Under the pieces are notes generated by a model. The model did not search any database, was not told the origin of the DNA, and saw only the letters and a program-made list of their open reading frames with translations. The position numbers were made by a program, and so were the translations under genes. 64,000 bases of DNA from JABDMH01 sp965223165 (lineage in GTDB: Bacteria > Bacteroidota > Bacteroidia > Chitinophagales > Saprospiraceae), in NCBI GenBank assembly GCA_965223165.1, contig CBDCVQ010000014.1, positions 1 to 64,000 on the forward strand. Direction: 5' to 3'. Positions 25,472 through 35,402 of this stretch are shown here, piece after piece (within the stretch, counting starts at the first letter, position 1; every line of letters begins with the position of its first letter).

Positions 25472-26176
25472 GTGCTGCTCGATGCACCACAGGAAATCAG
25501 AGTCAATACTGCAAACCTGGACAAATTATCCAGATATATCGAGGCGGAAAAAGTCGATTTATCCAAATTAAAAAGCAGTTTATCGAATTCCAGAAATCCT
25601 CAAAAATGGATAGACCTGAAATTGACCCAGAAAGAGCTTGACGATCTCTATGTCAATTTTAGAGATGACCCTCCGTTCGATTTTACTCCCTGGACACCAG
25701 ATCACAAAGCACAAAGGTGGAATAATTACAAGGAGGGCTGCGCTAATGGCCAGAACAACTGTCTGGATTTTGAATCCTGGAGCAACGGATATGACGGAAA
25801 GATAGACCTTGTAACTGGTTCGGGAAGAGGAGTAGATGAGTACTTTGATCAATTGGGGTGGGTATGTCCAACTCCACCATGCAGGGAGAGATTGATACCT
25901 GATATAACTGGAATATTGGACGGTCAGGTAATAACTGCTGGAAGACGTCTGGATATAGTTGACATACAGGCGAAGAGAGCAATTGAGTTCAAAGAATATA
26001 GTAGTGGAAAAGTTTATAATTCGATTGATATCCGCAAAGAGGTTGCCTTGGATAAGGCACTATTGCTATCAGGGCAAATGGATAATATTGAGTGGGTATT
26101 TAAGGGATGTACTCCCAGCGGGCCTTTAGAAAAGGCTCTAAAGGAGGCTAATATTTCAATTAAGCTTGAATCATAA
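25472..26176 (+). CDS. PD-(D/E)XK-type toxin C-terminal module, unit 3
   Basis: Identical protein to the unit 2 toxin (234 residues; Asp161, Glu172, Lys174). The frame is open upstream of the GTG start for about 30 more codons (GKVPSSVFEAQGSDLINSWE), back to a TAG. No ATG or GTG start lies in that extension, so it reads as the linker of a larger secreted toxin that lost its N-terminal part. Confidence 0.7.
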   Translation: MLLDAPQEIRVNTANLDKLSRYIEAEKVDLSKLKSSLSNSRNPQKWIDLKLTQKELDDLYVNFRDDPPFDFTPWTPDHKAQRWNNYKEGCANGQNNCLDFESWSNGYDGKIDLVTGSGRGVDEYFDQLGWVCPTPPCRERLIPDITGILDGQVITAGRRLDIVDIQAKRAIEFKEYSSGKVYNSIDIRKEVALDKALLLSGQMDNIEWVFKGCTPSGPLEKALKEANISIKLES

Positions 26177-26178
26177 AA

Positions 26179-26658
26179 GTGATTGATAAAGAAGAGAGAC
26201 AAAAGACATTTAAGATATGGCTGTCCGAGCTTGATCACAGGATTCAAGAGTGGATTATTAGACTGGATGATCTAAAGCTAGACTTGAATCTTGATTATTC
26301 AGAGGAGTCTCTCCAAAGAGTTGAGAGCTTTCTGCTAAAGCATTATGATGCATCAGCGTTATCAGATAAATCCATGAATGTTGAACTTGATGCGGTGGTC
26401 TCCTACATAGGGGAAACCATGAAACGTTTAATAGAAGGCGCGAGATGGAAGATTTATCTTGACGATGATACAAATCTCTTTTTCGGATTACCATGCATAC
26501 TTACAAAGTATAGTGGTGCAATATCAATTCATCTTTTGCTAAGAGAGATCCTAACATCGCGATCAGGCGATATTTTAGAAAAACGGCTTCAAAAAGTGTT
26601 GGCGTATCAGATGATGATTGCTGCATCTCGTAAGCCCACTACTCCACCTTCAGCATAG
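26179..26658 (+). CDS. Probable immunity protein, unit 3
   Basis: Identical to the unit 2 immunity protein (159 residues, GTG start 2 bp after the toxin). The 20-bp tail-to-tail overlap with the XRE gene is also the same. It adds a second copy of the same protection, consistent with a recent cassette duplication. Confidence 0.65.
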   Translation: MIDKEERQKTFKIWLSELDHRIQEWIIRLDDLKLDLNLDYSEESLQRVESFLLKHYDASALSDKSMNVELDAVVSYIGETMKRLIEGARWKIYLDDDTNLFFGLPCILTKYSGAISIHLLLREILTSRSGDILEKRLQKVLAYQMMIAASRKPTTPPSA

Positions 26659-27004
26659 CCTGCAGCTTTATCTTGGCGATATAGGCATCAATAAGTGAGA
26701 GGACTGTCTTTTTCTCTTCTATAGGCATCTGTTGTACTTGCTGAAATCGTGCGATTAGTTCTTTATCAAGTCCAGCATCTTGGACGACATCGTCAGTAGA
26801 ACCATTCATTAAAAAGTCCACAGTGGTATCAAGAGCTTTGGCCATTTTGGTCATGGCCGTAGCATTGGGCTTGGTCTCGCCACGTTCGTATCTACTCACT
26901 TGTGTAAAGTGCACGTCAATCAACTTGGACAATTCATTCTGGGAGAGCCCCTTCCGCTTCCTCAACTCTTTCAACCTACTTGCAAAGCTCATATCCTCTA
27001 GCAT
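26639..27004 (-). CDS. XRE-family regulator, unit 3
   Basis: Identical to the unit 2 XRE (121 residues; HTH at about 8-63). Because units 2 and 3 share both regulator and operator, the two copies should cross-regulate each other's SymE-primase genes. Confidence 0.88.
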   Translation of the reverse strand: MLEDMSFASRLKELRKRKGLSQNELSKLIDVHFTQVSRYERGETKPNATAMTKMAKALDTTVDFLMNGSTDDVVQDAGLDKELIARFQQVQQMPIEEKKTVLSLIDAYIAKIKLQAMLKVE

Positions 27005-27260
27005 TTAGCGGTGATTTTGTCTGCAATAATAGCGGATAAGTCGAGTAAACACAACGAACACATAGCAAGTAAGTCAAATATTCTTGTGATTAAGCTTGTT
27101 TATATTAAACAAGAGTGCTAAGTTTGCTTGCGAAAACGCAAGTCAAAAAAATTCAAACTTTTCCCAGGATGCGTCTATACATAATCGAAACAATGCTAGA
27201 CATCCGAACATCTTCGTCTCTTATCTCTCCCTCAGGCCAGCTTCTTCAAAAAGACATCTC
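27005..27260. promoter_or_regulatory. XRE/SymE divergent region with palindromes, unit 3
   Basis: Same sequence as 16559-16814: 19-bp palindrome at 27095-27113 and CTTGCG/CGCAAG hairpin at 27127-27142. Confidence 0.6.
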
Positions 27261-27521
27261 ATGACAAAGCAACACACCAGACAGCTCAAGATCCATGGCC
27301 TACTCCGACGCAATAAGTACCGGAAGAACACAGAGGTCCCCCAGCTACGCTTGTCCGGTGTATGGATGGAGCAGCTAGGCTTTAAAGTAGGCGACCGGGT
27401 CAGCATCACCACCCGGGACCGGCTGCTGATCATAGAGCCGCTGCAGGTGGCAGAGCCGGAAAAAGACTACCAGGCGGCTCTGAAGCAAGTAAAACAAACC
27501 CTCAAGCAACTGGCCCAATGA
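27261..27521 (+). CDS. SymE-like AbrB-fold protein, unit 3
   Basis: Identical to the unit 2 protein (86 residues). It overlaps the primase start by 4 bp (ATGA). Confidence 0.8.
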   Translation: MTKQHTRQLKIHGLLRRNKYRKNTEVPQLRLSGVWMEQLGFKVGDRVSITTRDRLLIIEPLQVAEPEKDYQAALKQVKQTLKQLAQ

Positions 27522-30100
27522 CCATCGCCCAGATCAAAGAGAGACTGTCGATCGGCGAGGTACTGAGCCACTATGGCCTCCAAGCCAACAGAAACAAGAT
27601 GCTGTCCTGCCCCTTCCACGATGACAAGACTCCCAGCATGCAAGTCTACCCGAACAGCAATACGGTGTACTGTTTTTCTTCCAACTGCAAGATTGGTGGC
27701 AAAGCCATTGACCAGATCGACTTCATCCTGCATAAGGAGGGAATCAGTAAGCACCAAGCCATCCTACAAGCCAAAAAATTAGCAGGACATCAATCTAAGC
27801 CATCCATGAAATCAACCACCCCTTCGGCATCCCCTAATCTCGATCACCTCTTCACCCAGCTCAAAAAGCGCTTCCACCGAGGCTCAAGGGCAAAACAGTA
27901 TGCCAACCGCCGATCCATTCTGGATCCAACCATTCCTATCGGCTGGAACACCTACAAAACCGACTATCCACACTTACGCAACTGCATCATCTTTCCCCTT
28001 AAAAACAAAGCCGGCCAGATCGTCAGCCTTTATGGCCGATCCATCACCGGTAGCGGTGACAATGCCCACTACTACCTCAAAAACCGAAAGGGACTTTATC
28101 CGGGATACCCGGCCACCCACACCCAAACCCTCATCATCACCGAAGCCATCATCGATGCGGCCACCCTGCAGACCCACACCGATCATCCGGTGCTAAGTCT
28201 GTATGGCACCAACGGCTGGAACGAAGAGCACACCACCGCCATCAAAGCCTTAAAAGACCTCCAAGAGCTAATTTTCTTTTTGGATGGTGACCTGGCCGGC
28301 CAACAAGCCATCCAAACCTATGCCCCCTTGGTCAAGGCCATGTGTCCCGGCATCCGGATCAGCCAGGTGCAGACCCCGGACGGCGAAGACGTCAATAGCC
28401 TGGCCCAAAACCACCCCGGCCAGGAAAGCCAGATCCTTACGCATCTCATCGACCAGCGTACATTTTTATTTTCATCTGAATCGTCATCAGATGTCCAAGG
28501 GGACTCCTCAGGAGAAAAGAAAAAAGACCCCACAACCCACAACCCTCTGGACCAGTCCGATCCGGACTACCCCACCTGGAGCCACGGACCCCTGCACATC
28601 ACCGTGCTGGGCGGGGTGATGATGCATCCGGTAGATAAGATGATCGTCACCCTGGAGCTCAAACGTAAAGACAGCAGTCATCCCCGCCATAAACTACGCC
28701 AACGCACCGACCTGTTTGACGATGACAAGACCCAGCGCCTGGCCCAAAAGATCGCCGAGCGCATGGAGCTCAGCGGCAGTGAGGTCATGGACGCCCTCAC
28801 CATCCTAACCGATCTACTCGATGCCCACCGCAGAGCATACAACCTGCAGCGCCAGCAGATAAAAAAAGAAACCAGAACCCTCTCCCCGCCCGAAAGAAAT
28901 ACCGCCCGGGAGTTTTTGTCCCAGCCGGCCCTGATCAAGCGCACCAACGAATGCATCGGCAAAACCGGCGTAGTCGGAGAGATGGTCAACCGCATGATCC
29001 TGTGGCTGGTATTTACCAGCAGACTCCGAGAAAAACCCCTGCATGTCATCTGCCTGGGTGCCAGCGGCACCGGCAAAACCTACCTCCAGGAAAGCATCGC
29101 CCGCCTCATGCCCGAAGACCATAAATACCAGATCACCGCCATGAGCGACAACTCCGTCTACTACTTTGAAGAAGACGAACTGGTCCAAAAGCTGGTGCTG
29201 ATCGAAGATCTGGACGGCGCCAACGAAGAAAAAGTACTGCTGGCCTTGCGAGAGCTCATGACCAAAGAATGGGTCATCAAAGCCATCGTCATCAAAGACA
29301 ATAAGGGCAAGATGAAAACCATCCGCCTCAAAGTACGTGGACCCATCTGCCTGGCCGGCACCACCACCCGCGAAAGACTCTATGAAGACAATGCCAACCG
29401 GTCCCTACTGCTCTACCTGGATCAGTCCAAAGAGCAAAAACAAAAGATCATGGACTATCAGCGAAAGGTCAGCGCCAACAAGATCGATCGCCATGGCCAG
29501 CAGGATATGATCCGATTTTTACAAAATATACAGCTCACCCTCCAGCCCATACACATCGTCAATCCCTTCGCTGAAATGCTCCACATCCCTGCCGAAGTAT
29601 TTAAACCCCTGCGTACCAATCAGCACTACCTGCTCTTTATCGAAACAGTGACCTTCTACCATCAATACCAACGTGAAAAAAAATACGACCCCCGCGGGAA
29701 TCCATACATCGAGACTACCTTGGAGGACATCCAAATCGCCAACCAACTGATCAAAGACGTGCTGCTCGCTAAAAGCGATGAGCTCACCAAGGTGACTCGA
29801 AGATTTTATCAGACCCTCCAGACATACCTCCAACAGCAAAACAAACCAAGCTTTTACGCCTCGGAGATCCGCAAAGCCTACCGCATGAGTCCCGCCACCG
29901 TAAGCCGGCATCTGTACACCTTGATGCGCTACGGATATGTCAAAACGGTCGGTGGTAGCAGAGCCCGCGGCTATGAATATGAGATCATCACCGAGACGAT
30001 AGACTTGCGCACTTGCATTGACAATGCCCTGGATCAGGCCCTGCAAAAGATCAAGGAGCATCTAAAAGATCACTCCGGAAAAGATGGCAAAGCAGCCTAA
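27518..30100 (+). CDS. CHC2/Toprim primase with AAA+ domain, unit 3
   Basis: 860 residues. The N-terminal 400 codons match unit 2 with a single Leu-to-Ile change in the zinc finger (CKIGG). In the C-terminal half it alternates between unit 2-like and unit 1-like stretches (YLDQSKEQKQKIMDYQ and QLTLQPIH as in unit 1; ITETIDLRTC as in unit 2). This is a patchwork expected from gene conversion among tandem copies. All catalytic motifs are intact. Confidence 0.87.
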   Translation: MTIAQIKERLSIGEVLSHYGLQANRNKMLSCPFHDDKTPSMQVYPNSNTVYCFSSNCKIGGKAIDQIDFILHKEGISKHQAILQAKKLAGHQSKPSMKSTTPSASPNLDHLFTQLKKRFHRGSRAKQYANRRSILDPTIPIGWNTYKTDYPHLRNCIIFPLKNKAGQIVSLYGRSITGSGDNAHYYLKNRKGLYPGYPATHTQTLIITEAIIDAATLQTHTDHPVLSLYGTNGWNEEHTTAIKALKDLQELIFFLDGDLAGQQAIQTYAPLVKAMCPGIRISQVQTPDGEDVNSLAQNHPGQESQILTHLIDQRTFLFSSESSSDVQGDSSGEKKKDPTTHNPLDQSDPDYPTWSHGPLHITVLGGVMMHPVDKMIVTLELKRKDSSHPRHKLRQRTDLFDDDKTQRLAQKIAERMELSGSEVMDALTILTDLLDAHRRAYNLQRQQIKKETRTLSPPERNTAREFLSQPALIKRTNECIGKTGVVGEMVNRMILWLVFTSRLREKPLHVICLGASGTGKTYLQESIARLMPEDHKYQITAMSDNSVYYFEEDELVQKLVLIEDLDGANEEKVLLALRELMTKEWVIKAIVIKDNKGKMKTIRLKVRGPICLAGTTTRERLYEDNANRSLLLYLDQSKEQKQKIMDYQRKVSANKIDRHGQQDMIRFLQNIQLTLQPIHIVNPFAEMLHIPAEVFKPLRTNQHYLLFIETVTFYHQYQREKKYDPRGNPYIETTLEDIQIANQLIKDVLLAKSDELTKVTRRFYQTLQTYLQQQNKPSFYASEIRKAYRMSPATVSRHLYTLMRYGYVKTVGGSRARGYEYEIITETIDLRTCIDNALDQALQKIKEHLKDHSGKDGKAA

Positions 30101-30122
30101 ACCATTGATAACCAACGGATAA

Positions 30123-30216
30123 AGTACCTCAGTACCTCATCAGTACCTCAAATGTTAAAATGAGGTACTCTATCCCATGACAATCAGCGCTTTATGACCA
30201 GTACCTCAGTACCTCA
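30123..30216. promoter_or_regulatory. AGTACCTCA repeat cluster, unit 4
   Basis: Direct copies at 30123-30131, 30131-30139, 30142-30150, 30200-30208 and 30208-30216; inverted copy at 30161-30169. Spacing is the same as in unit 3. Confidence 0.7.
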
Positions 30217-31177
30217 CCCAAATGGTCAAGCGGAACATCCTGACCAACCCGTCAGGGTGGAACATCTTGACCAACGCGTCAAGGCGGACTTTTTTTCTTC
30301 ATCTGAATGGAATGCCCTTTTTGCTGATTTTACCATCTGGCTGCAACGGATCAACTACGCCAAAGGCACCCAAAGGACCCAATGCAGACATCTGAAAAGT
30401 CTGCTCACCTGGTTGGAAGCGCAAGGCATTGAAGCGCTGGACCAGGTGGCTCAAAGGGATCTGGAAAACTATCGCGATCATGTGCACACCTTGCTGCATC
30501 ACCGCACCGGTCAAGGGCTAAGCGCTGCTACCATCGTAGCAAAACTCACCATTCTTCGGGTGCTCAATAAATATCTCCAAGCACACGGTAAAGACCCCAT
30601 CCTAAAAATCCGATTGTTGACCATCCAGCACCTACCTACCCAGCGCACCATTTTATCGTCCGAACAAATCAAGCAGCTCTATCAGGCCTGCTCTCAGGAT
30701 CTGCAAGGCATGTATGACCGCTGTATGCTCAGTCTGTATTATGGTTGCGGCTTACGCTATGCTGAAGGTGCCAACTTACTCCTGGACGATATCGATCTGA
30801 AAAATGAATGGCTCCGGGTGCGTAAAGGAAAATATTATCTGGAGCGATACGTGCCCCTCAGCGTATCGGTTAGCCAGGACATCCAACGATTTATGGAGCA
30901 AGCCCGCTGGTACTGGGACTGTGGACATACCCAATATCTACTCCTAAATCACCTGGGCAAAAAAGTCAATGACAAAATGCTCAATAAACGCTTGCAAAGT
31001 CTATGTCTGAGGGCCGGAATAGAGGTGAAGATGACCTTGCATGGTCTGCGACACAGTATTGCCACCCACCTGCTCCAAAACGGCATGCACCTCGAAGCCG
31101 TCCAGCGATTCTTAGGCCATCGACACTTGAAGTCCACCCAAACCTACACCCATATTGACCCAACAAATCCAGGGTAG
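30194..31177 (+). CDS. Tyrosine recombinase IntA, unit 4
   Basis: 327 residues, unit 3 type with the 9-residue N-terminal duplication. Minor changes include WYWDCGHTQ for WYWDSGHTQ. The catalytic set is complete. Confidence 0.93.
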   Translation: MTSTSVPHPNGQAEHPDQPVRVEHLDQRVKADFFSSSEWNALFADFTIWLQRINYAKGTQRTQCRHLKSLLTWLEAQGIEALDQVAQRDLENYRDHVHTLLHHRTGQGLSAATIVAKLTILRVLNKYLQAHGKDPILKIRLLTIQHLPTQRTILSSEQIKQLYQACSQDLQGMYDRCMLSLYYGCGLRYAEGANLLLDDIDLKNEWLRVRKGKYYLERYVPLSVSVSQDIQRFMEQARWYWDCGHTQYLLLNHLGKKVNDKMLNKRLQSLCLRAGIEVKMTLHGLRHSIATHLLQNGMHLEAVQRFLGHRHLKSTQTYTHIDPTNPG

Positions 31178-31182
31178 ATCAG

Positions 31183-32100
31183 ATGAAAAAGAAATTTAAA
31201 GAATACCTGATCGAAAAAGGCCTTACCCCTCGATCTATCCATCGAAAACAACGGGAAATATCTCACTACCTCACTTGGCTGGAAAAACAGAATATCCCTA
31301 TCACCCAAAGCACCTATAGTGACCTGATGCGCTTTATCGGTCACTGGCAGGATCTCGATAAAAGCGTCCATCAGATCAACCGATGCCTGCAGGCCATCAG
31401 TGACTTTTATCAATTTTTACAAATACCCGATGTGGCCTACCGGGTCCGAGTGCGGGGCATCATCCAAAGAGCCCCGGGACCCCAGTTTACCGCCGAACAA
31501 CTCGATCTGATCTATCAGCACTTTACCTCCACACCTGATCATGGATATTATCACTTCTCTGACAAAATCATCCTCGGCATGATGATTTACCAAGCCCTTG
31601 AATTACACAGTTTTTTACACATCACCATCCAGGGGCTCGACCTGGACAAGGGCACGCTTTATGTGCCTGCACACTCTCATCGACAGGCACGATACATCCC
31701 TCTGGCGGCCCATCAGATATTACCTCTACATCAGTACCTACAGCATAGAGATCAGATCATTCATACCTGGCTGCAGCGCAAGCATTATCTGCCTGCCAAA
31801 AACAAAAGCATCTCCGACAAACTCTTTAGCCCACAGGGTGAACGCTATCCCCGTCTGCACATCCAATACAAAAGACTAAGCAAACGCGTCAAGCTACAGG
31901 CCAAAGAAAAACTTGACCTCCACATCCTAAAACTCTCCCAACTCCGACAAAGCAGAATCTCCCTGTGGATACCCCAATATGGCTTGCGAAAAACCCAATA
32001 CCTGGCCGGCCTCAAAAGCGTAGACAGCATCGAACGCTATCAAAAACTCAACCTCAAAAACCTCAAAGAGCAGCTCCAAAAACATCATCCTTTAAGGTAA
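31183..32100 (+). CDS. Recombinase-like protein IntB, unit 4
   Basis: 305 residues, nearly identical to unit 3 (for example FTSTPDHGY for FTPTPDHGY, IPDVAYR for IPDIAYR). Same incomplete catalytic residues. Confidence 0.85.
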   Translation: MKKKFKEYLIEKGLTPRSIHRKQREISHYLTWLEKQNIPITQSTYSDLMRFIGHWQDLDKSVHQINRCLQAISDFYQFLQIPDVAYRVRVRGIIQRAPGPQFTAEQLDLIYQHFTSTPDHGYYHFSDKIILGMMIYQALELHSFLHITIQGLDLDKGTLYVPAHSHRQARYIPLAAHQILPLHQYLQHRDQIIHTWLQRKHYLPAKNKSISDKLFSPQGERYPRLHIQYKRLSKRVKLQAKEKLDLHILKLSQLRQSRISLWIPQYGLRKTQYLAGLKSVDSIERYQKLNLKNLKEQLQKHHPLR

Positions 32101-32132
32101 CTACTTGTGACCTTAAACAATATCTTGCAAAA

Positions 32133-32664
32133 ATGGAATTGATACCACATGCTGAAATCGTAAGTAAAATATTCATCGTCAGAGGCGAAAAAGTCATGAT
32201 AGACAGTGACTTGGCAGAACTGTATGACGTGGAGACCAAATATCTCAAAAGGCAAGTAAGAAGAAATATTGATCGCTTCCCAGATGATTTTATGTTTGAA
32301 ATCACATCGAAGGAGTATGCAGATTTAAGGAGCCAAATTGGCACCTTAAAGAGAGGACAGCACTCAAAGTACCCTCCAATGGTCTTTACTGAACAGGGGG
32401 TAGCTCAGTTGTCTGGTGTTATTAATAGTGAACGTGCCATAAAAGTCAACATCCAGATAATCAGACTCTTTACTAAGATGCGAATGCTCTTGATGACTCA
32501 TAAGGGATCTGATTCTTAAAGTGGAAAAGATCGACCAGGAACTCAAAGGACAAAGCCAAGAGATTCAAGTCTTGTTCGAATACATCAAAAAACTCATCGA
32601 AGACAAAGAGCTCAGAGATGAACAAAACACCAGAAAACGCATCGGCTTCCGGAAAGACCTTTAA
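32133..32664 (+). pseudogene. ORF6N-domain gene of unit 4, frameshifted
   Basis: Compared with 21687-22217, one extra G in the run at about 32503-32505 (AAGGGATCTG for AAGGATCTG) shifts the frame. Translation ends at TAA 32517-32519 after 128 residues, leaving the ORF6N domain whole and removing the coiled coil. The remaining frame continues to 32664. Unit 2 loses the same C-terminal part by IS21 insertion, so two independent events yield a domain-only protein. Confidence 0.88.
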
Positions 32665-33642
32665 CCATCCCGCCCCATCAGCTCTCCCGCCATGGCCTAC
32701 CCACTCCCAGGTAATTAGGTGTGCCTGCGGTGCTCACCACAGCTCAGATGGCTGCTCTGCAAGGAGCTTGGCCACCCACACTCCTAGCCCAATCACTCCT
32801 CCTTGCATAGCACCACCAGGTCCGCTCCGGTAGGTGCTCCCCGGGTTGCCATCTTCTCGTGGTTGCGCTTCCTCGTCACCGCAGCTCTCTCCAGGCCTTT
32901 TAAGGAGTGCTGACGCACAAGTTGGTTTTATGGAGGCCTGGCCGCTGCCCATGTTTTATGTGCTCGCCTGCGGGCTCTCTCGGTCCCGAATGCTCGGGAG
33001 TGCTGCGCACCACACAGCCAGCCACCCCGAGTACTCGGGGTTCCTCTGTCTGTGGCCTCGTTCGCACTCGCGGTCGGCTCGCCGAATGTAACCTGTGCCA
33101 GAATGCTAAACCAGACTCATTTTTTGATCGTGAGGGCCTGAGGGCCGGCAAAAACGCAGTTATGCGGGCTACTGCGGACGCCGACGAGGTCTGGCAGCGA
33201 GATCCTGAGTTTACCGAAGGAGTAGCTGCCAGTACTGCCCAGCAGCCCGAAGGGCCGAGGAGGCCGCGCAGCCCGCCAAATCATCTAGCTGCGGTATGAC
33301 TGACCGATCCCGAAGGGTGGGTCAGTCATAGGAAAGCAGCGAGTGGCGCCGTGATGGACGCCGCAGATACTGTGACAAGCGCAGCGGTCCTCTTCGAGGA
33401 TGGCGCAGTATATGCCGGACTCTCCGCGGCGACACACCTTATAACTGCGTTGTGGGTTGGCCACAGCGCGTGTGCTGACCTTGCGCGCTGGCCTGGATGG
33501 CTACCATCTTTTTCCTTCTTCTGAAAATCCCTTCATATGAAAAAAAGAAGCGCTATTTTAGGGGCACTTAGGAAAAGTCCCAAGTAGTGTTTTTGAGGCG
33601 CAAGGGTCGGATTTCATTAATGCGTGGAAAAGGGCCATTGAC
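32665..33642 (+). other. GC-rich gene-free region, unit 4 (uninterrupted)
   Basis: Same type as unit 3 without the IS66. Nested stem CCAGGCC/GGCCTGG near 32891-32941; 11-bp inverted repeat at 33153-33163 and 33441-33451; hairpin TGACTGACC/GGTCAGTCA near 33297-33328. The last 45 bp encode the in-frame linker VFEAQGSDFINAWKRAID, which leads into the unit 4 toxin. Confidence 0.6.
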
Positions 33643-34368
33643 ATGCCCGATGTACTGCGGGTTAATCCCAAATTCCTAGACAATATCAAGGGTCTTAGTG
33701 ACGACCTGGTGGATCAGCTTGGAAGGGATATTGCAAACCCAAAGTATAACCTGGCAGAATTATTTGATGAAAGCCCGGATGATGTCCTCAATGTTTGGAA
33801 AAGACTCAAGGAAGACCCCTACTGGGCTCAAGACTTTGCCAAAGAAACCTCCGATAGTAGGTGGCTAAAGTGGAAGGATCGAGAATTCTTTAAAGAAGTC
33901 ACAGCTCTGGGAAGAAAATTTGAAAGTGATTACTTGCTTCCCAGATTTAAGAATCGAAATTCACCGGAATATCTTCAACTCAAAAATAAGGCTAATACAG
34001 AATTTGGCGTTGATCTCAATGAATACGACATGTATTCTCAGGTTCAACTCAGGTACAACGGAAGCGACTATTTTGTAGCCGATCAAGTGTATGTCAAATG
34101 GAGTCCCAACCCTGTTACTGGCATTGATGAAGTGCAAGACATTGTAGTTATTGAAAACAAACTCAAATCCACTACGAGCTTAACTATAAATCAAAACGCC
34201 GGAAAAGCTGCGTCTAAGCTGGACGTCCGAAGCATAAATCCTGTAAACCAAAGTCCTGTCTCTGAAAACCCATTGCCGAAAGACACTAGTATCCCAATTA
34301 ACGATAAATGGCTAAAGGTGTATGACAGCGACACAGGTGACACGATTTCTGGTATCGAAAAGCTTTAA
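33643..34368 (+). CDS. Unrelated nuclease-type toxin C-terminal module, unit 4
   Basis: 241 residues from ATG, with no detectable similarity to the unit 1-3 toxins beyond the upstream linker. The C-terminal half has a PD-(D/E)XK-like pattern: Asp147 (FVADQVYVKW) and Glu171-x-Lys173 (VVIENKLKSTTSL) on adjacent predicted strands, then Gln184. N-terminal helices (PDDVLNVWKRLKEDPYW) are of the kind that link toxin tips to their carriers. No export signal. It is probably a nuclease toxin; the fold call is by pattern only. Confidence 0.62.
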   Translation: MPDVLRVNPKFLDNIKGLSDDLVDQLGRDIANPKYNLAELFDESPDDVLNVWKRLKEDPYWAQDFAKETSDSRWLKWKDREFFKEVTALGRKFESDYLLPRFKNRNSPEYLQLKNKANTEFGVDLNEYDMYSQVQLRYNGSDYFVADQVYVKWSPNPVTGIDEVQDIVVIENKLKSTTSLTINQNAGKAASKLDVRSINPVNQSPVSENPLPKDTSIPINDKWLKVYDSDTGDTISGIEKL

Positions 34369-34370
34369 CT

Positions 34371-35048
34371 ATGGATAAACGAATGCTTATTCGTGCCATC
34401 AAAACTCAACTTCAGCTTAGCGATTTCAAGGCAGTCGGAGTTGGAGCAGGGGCAGTTTCCTTATTTAGGGGAAATGAGGAGGCTCAAGAACAGATTATCA
34501 TTTCATATAATAAATACCCCGGTGAATATCGCCTGGGGCCAACTATAGCAGGCTGGAAATCCTTTAGTGCGGTTGAAGACGTTGTTGAAAAGTATTTTAG
34601 ACAACACAATATCGGATACAATGGTGTTACAATACATTGTGTCAGTCGGCGCGACGAGCAGATGTTTGACACGTCGGTCACAAAAGCTGAAGACGTATTG
34701 AGAATACTCCCTTCATTAGAGAAAATGGTGTATGAGGATATACTGCAGTTTTTTGAAAAATACGAGCACTTGGAGAGCGTCTACAACCAGACACGAGAAT
34801 ATAACAATGATTTTTCCAAGATCAACAAGCTCCTATACCCTCCTCAACCAATTAGAAGGATCATTATAAATCGCTTATCTGGAGATCCAATGTGGAAGGA
34901 ATACGCAAGATCTGTGTATGAAGCGTTCAAAGGTGCAGCATCAGGTCAGCATGAGAAGATGTATACAAGCTATGCAAAGGTGGTGTCTGAGCTAATAGAT
35001 GAATTGGAATCCAGTGAATTTGATCGATCACGCGTAAGCGAAACGTGA
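34371..35048 (+). CDS. Probable immunity protein for the unit 4 toxin
   Basis: 225 residues, starting 2 bp after the toxin stop. No family recognised. Soluble, mixed alpha/beta N-terminus (VSLFRGNEEAQEQIIISYNKYPGEYRLGPTIAGW) and a helical C-terminus. The last 21 bp overlap the convergent XRE gene, as in the other cassettes. Immunity is inferred only from place and order. Confidence 0.55.
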   Translation: MDKRMLIRAIKTQLQLSDFKAVGVGAGAVSLFRGNEEAQEQIIISYNKYPGEYRLGPTIAGWKSFSAVEDVVEKYFRQHNIGYNGVTIHCVSRRDEQMFDTSVTKAEDVLRILPSLEKMVYEDILQFFEKYEHLESVYNQTREYNNDFSKINKLLYPPQPIRRIIINRLSGDPMWKEYARSVYEAFKGAASGQHEKMYTSYAKVVSELIDELESSEFDRSRVSET

Positions 35049-35366
35049 CCGAGCATCCCGTATCAGAGCATCCAATGTAAAGATGATACGGTCTCTTTCC
35101 TCTTTTGGGAGCTTTTGGATGGATATGACTTTGTCTACGATAGAACGATCGATATGTTCATCCACTTTACCCGTGAGATAGTCCAGGCTTACATCTAAGA
35201 GATCAGCTATTTTACGAGCCACATCCACGGATGGAGTAGCTTCACCCCTTTCATATCTGCCAAGTACATTCTTATGTATACTTAGCTGAGCAGCGAGCCC
35301 GGTTTGAGATAAACCCTTGGCCTTTCTAAGCTGCACCACTTTGCTTCCAAAATCCATATTTGACAC
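35028..35366 (-). CDS. XRE-family regulator, unit 4
   Basis: 112 residues. HTH at about 9-64 (VVQLRKAKGLSQTGLAAQLSIHKNVLGRYERGEATPSVDVARKIADLLDV), LDYLTG and a helical tail (LPKEERDRIIFTLDALIRDA) like the other cassette XREs. Met4 is an alternative start. Its presumed targets SymE and primase are deleted: 35 bp upstream of its start the sequence jumps to the primase 3' end. Confidence 0.87.
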   Translation of the reverse strand: MSNMDFGSKVVQLRKAKGLSQTGLAAQLSIHKNVLGRYERGEATPSVDVARKIADLLDVSLDYLTGKVDEHIDRSIVDKVISIQKLPKEERDRIIFTLDALIRDARSRFAYA

Positions 35367-35402
35367 CTGATACAGTTGTGAAATCCCATATTGTTGTCTA
35401 AA

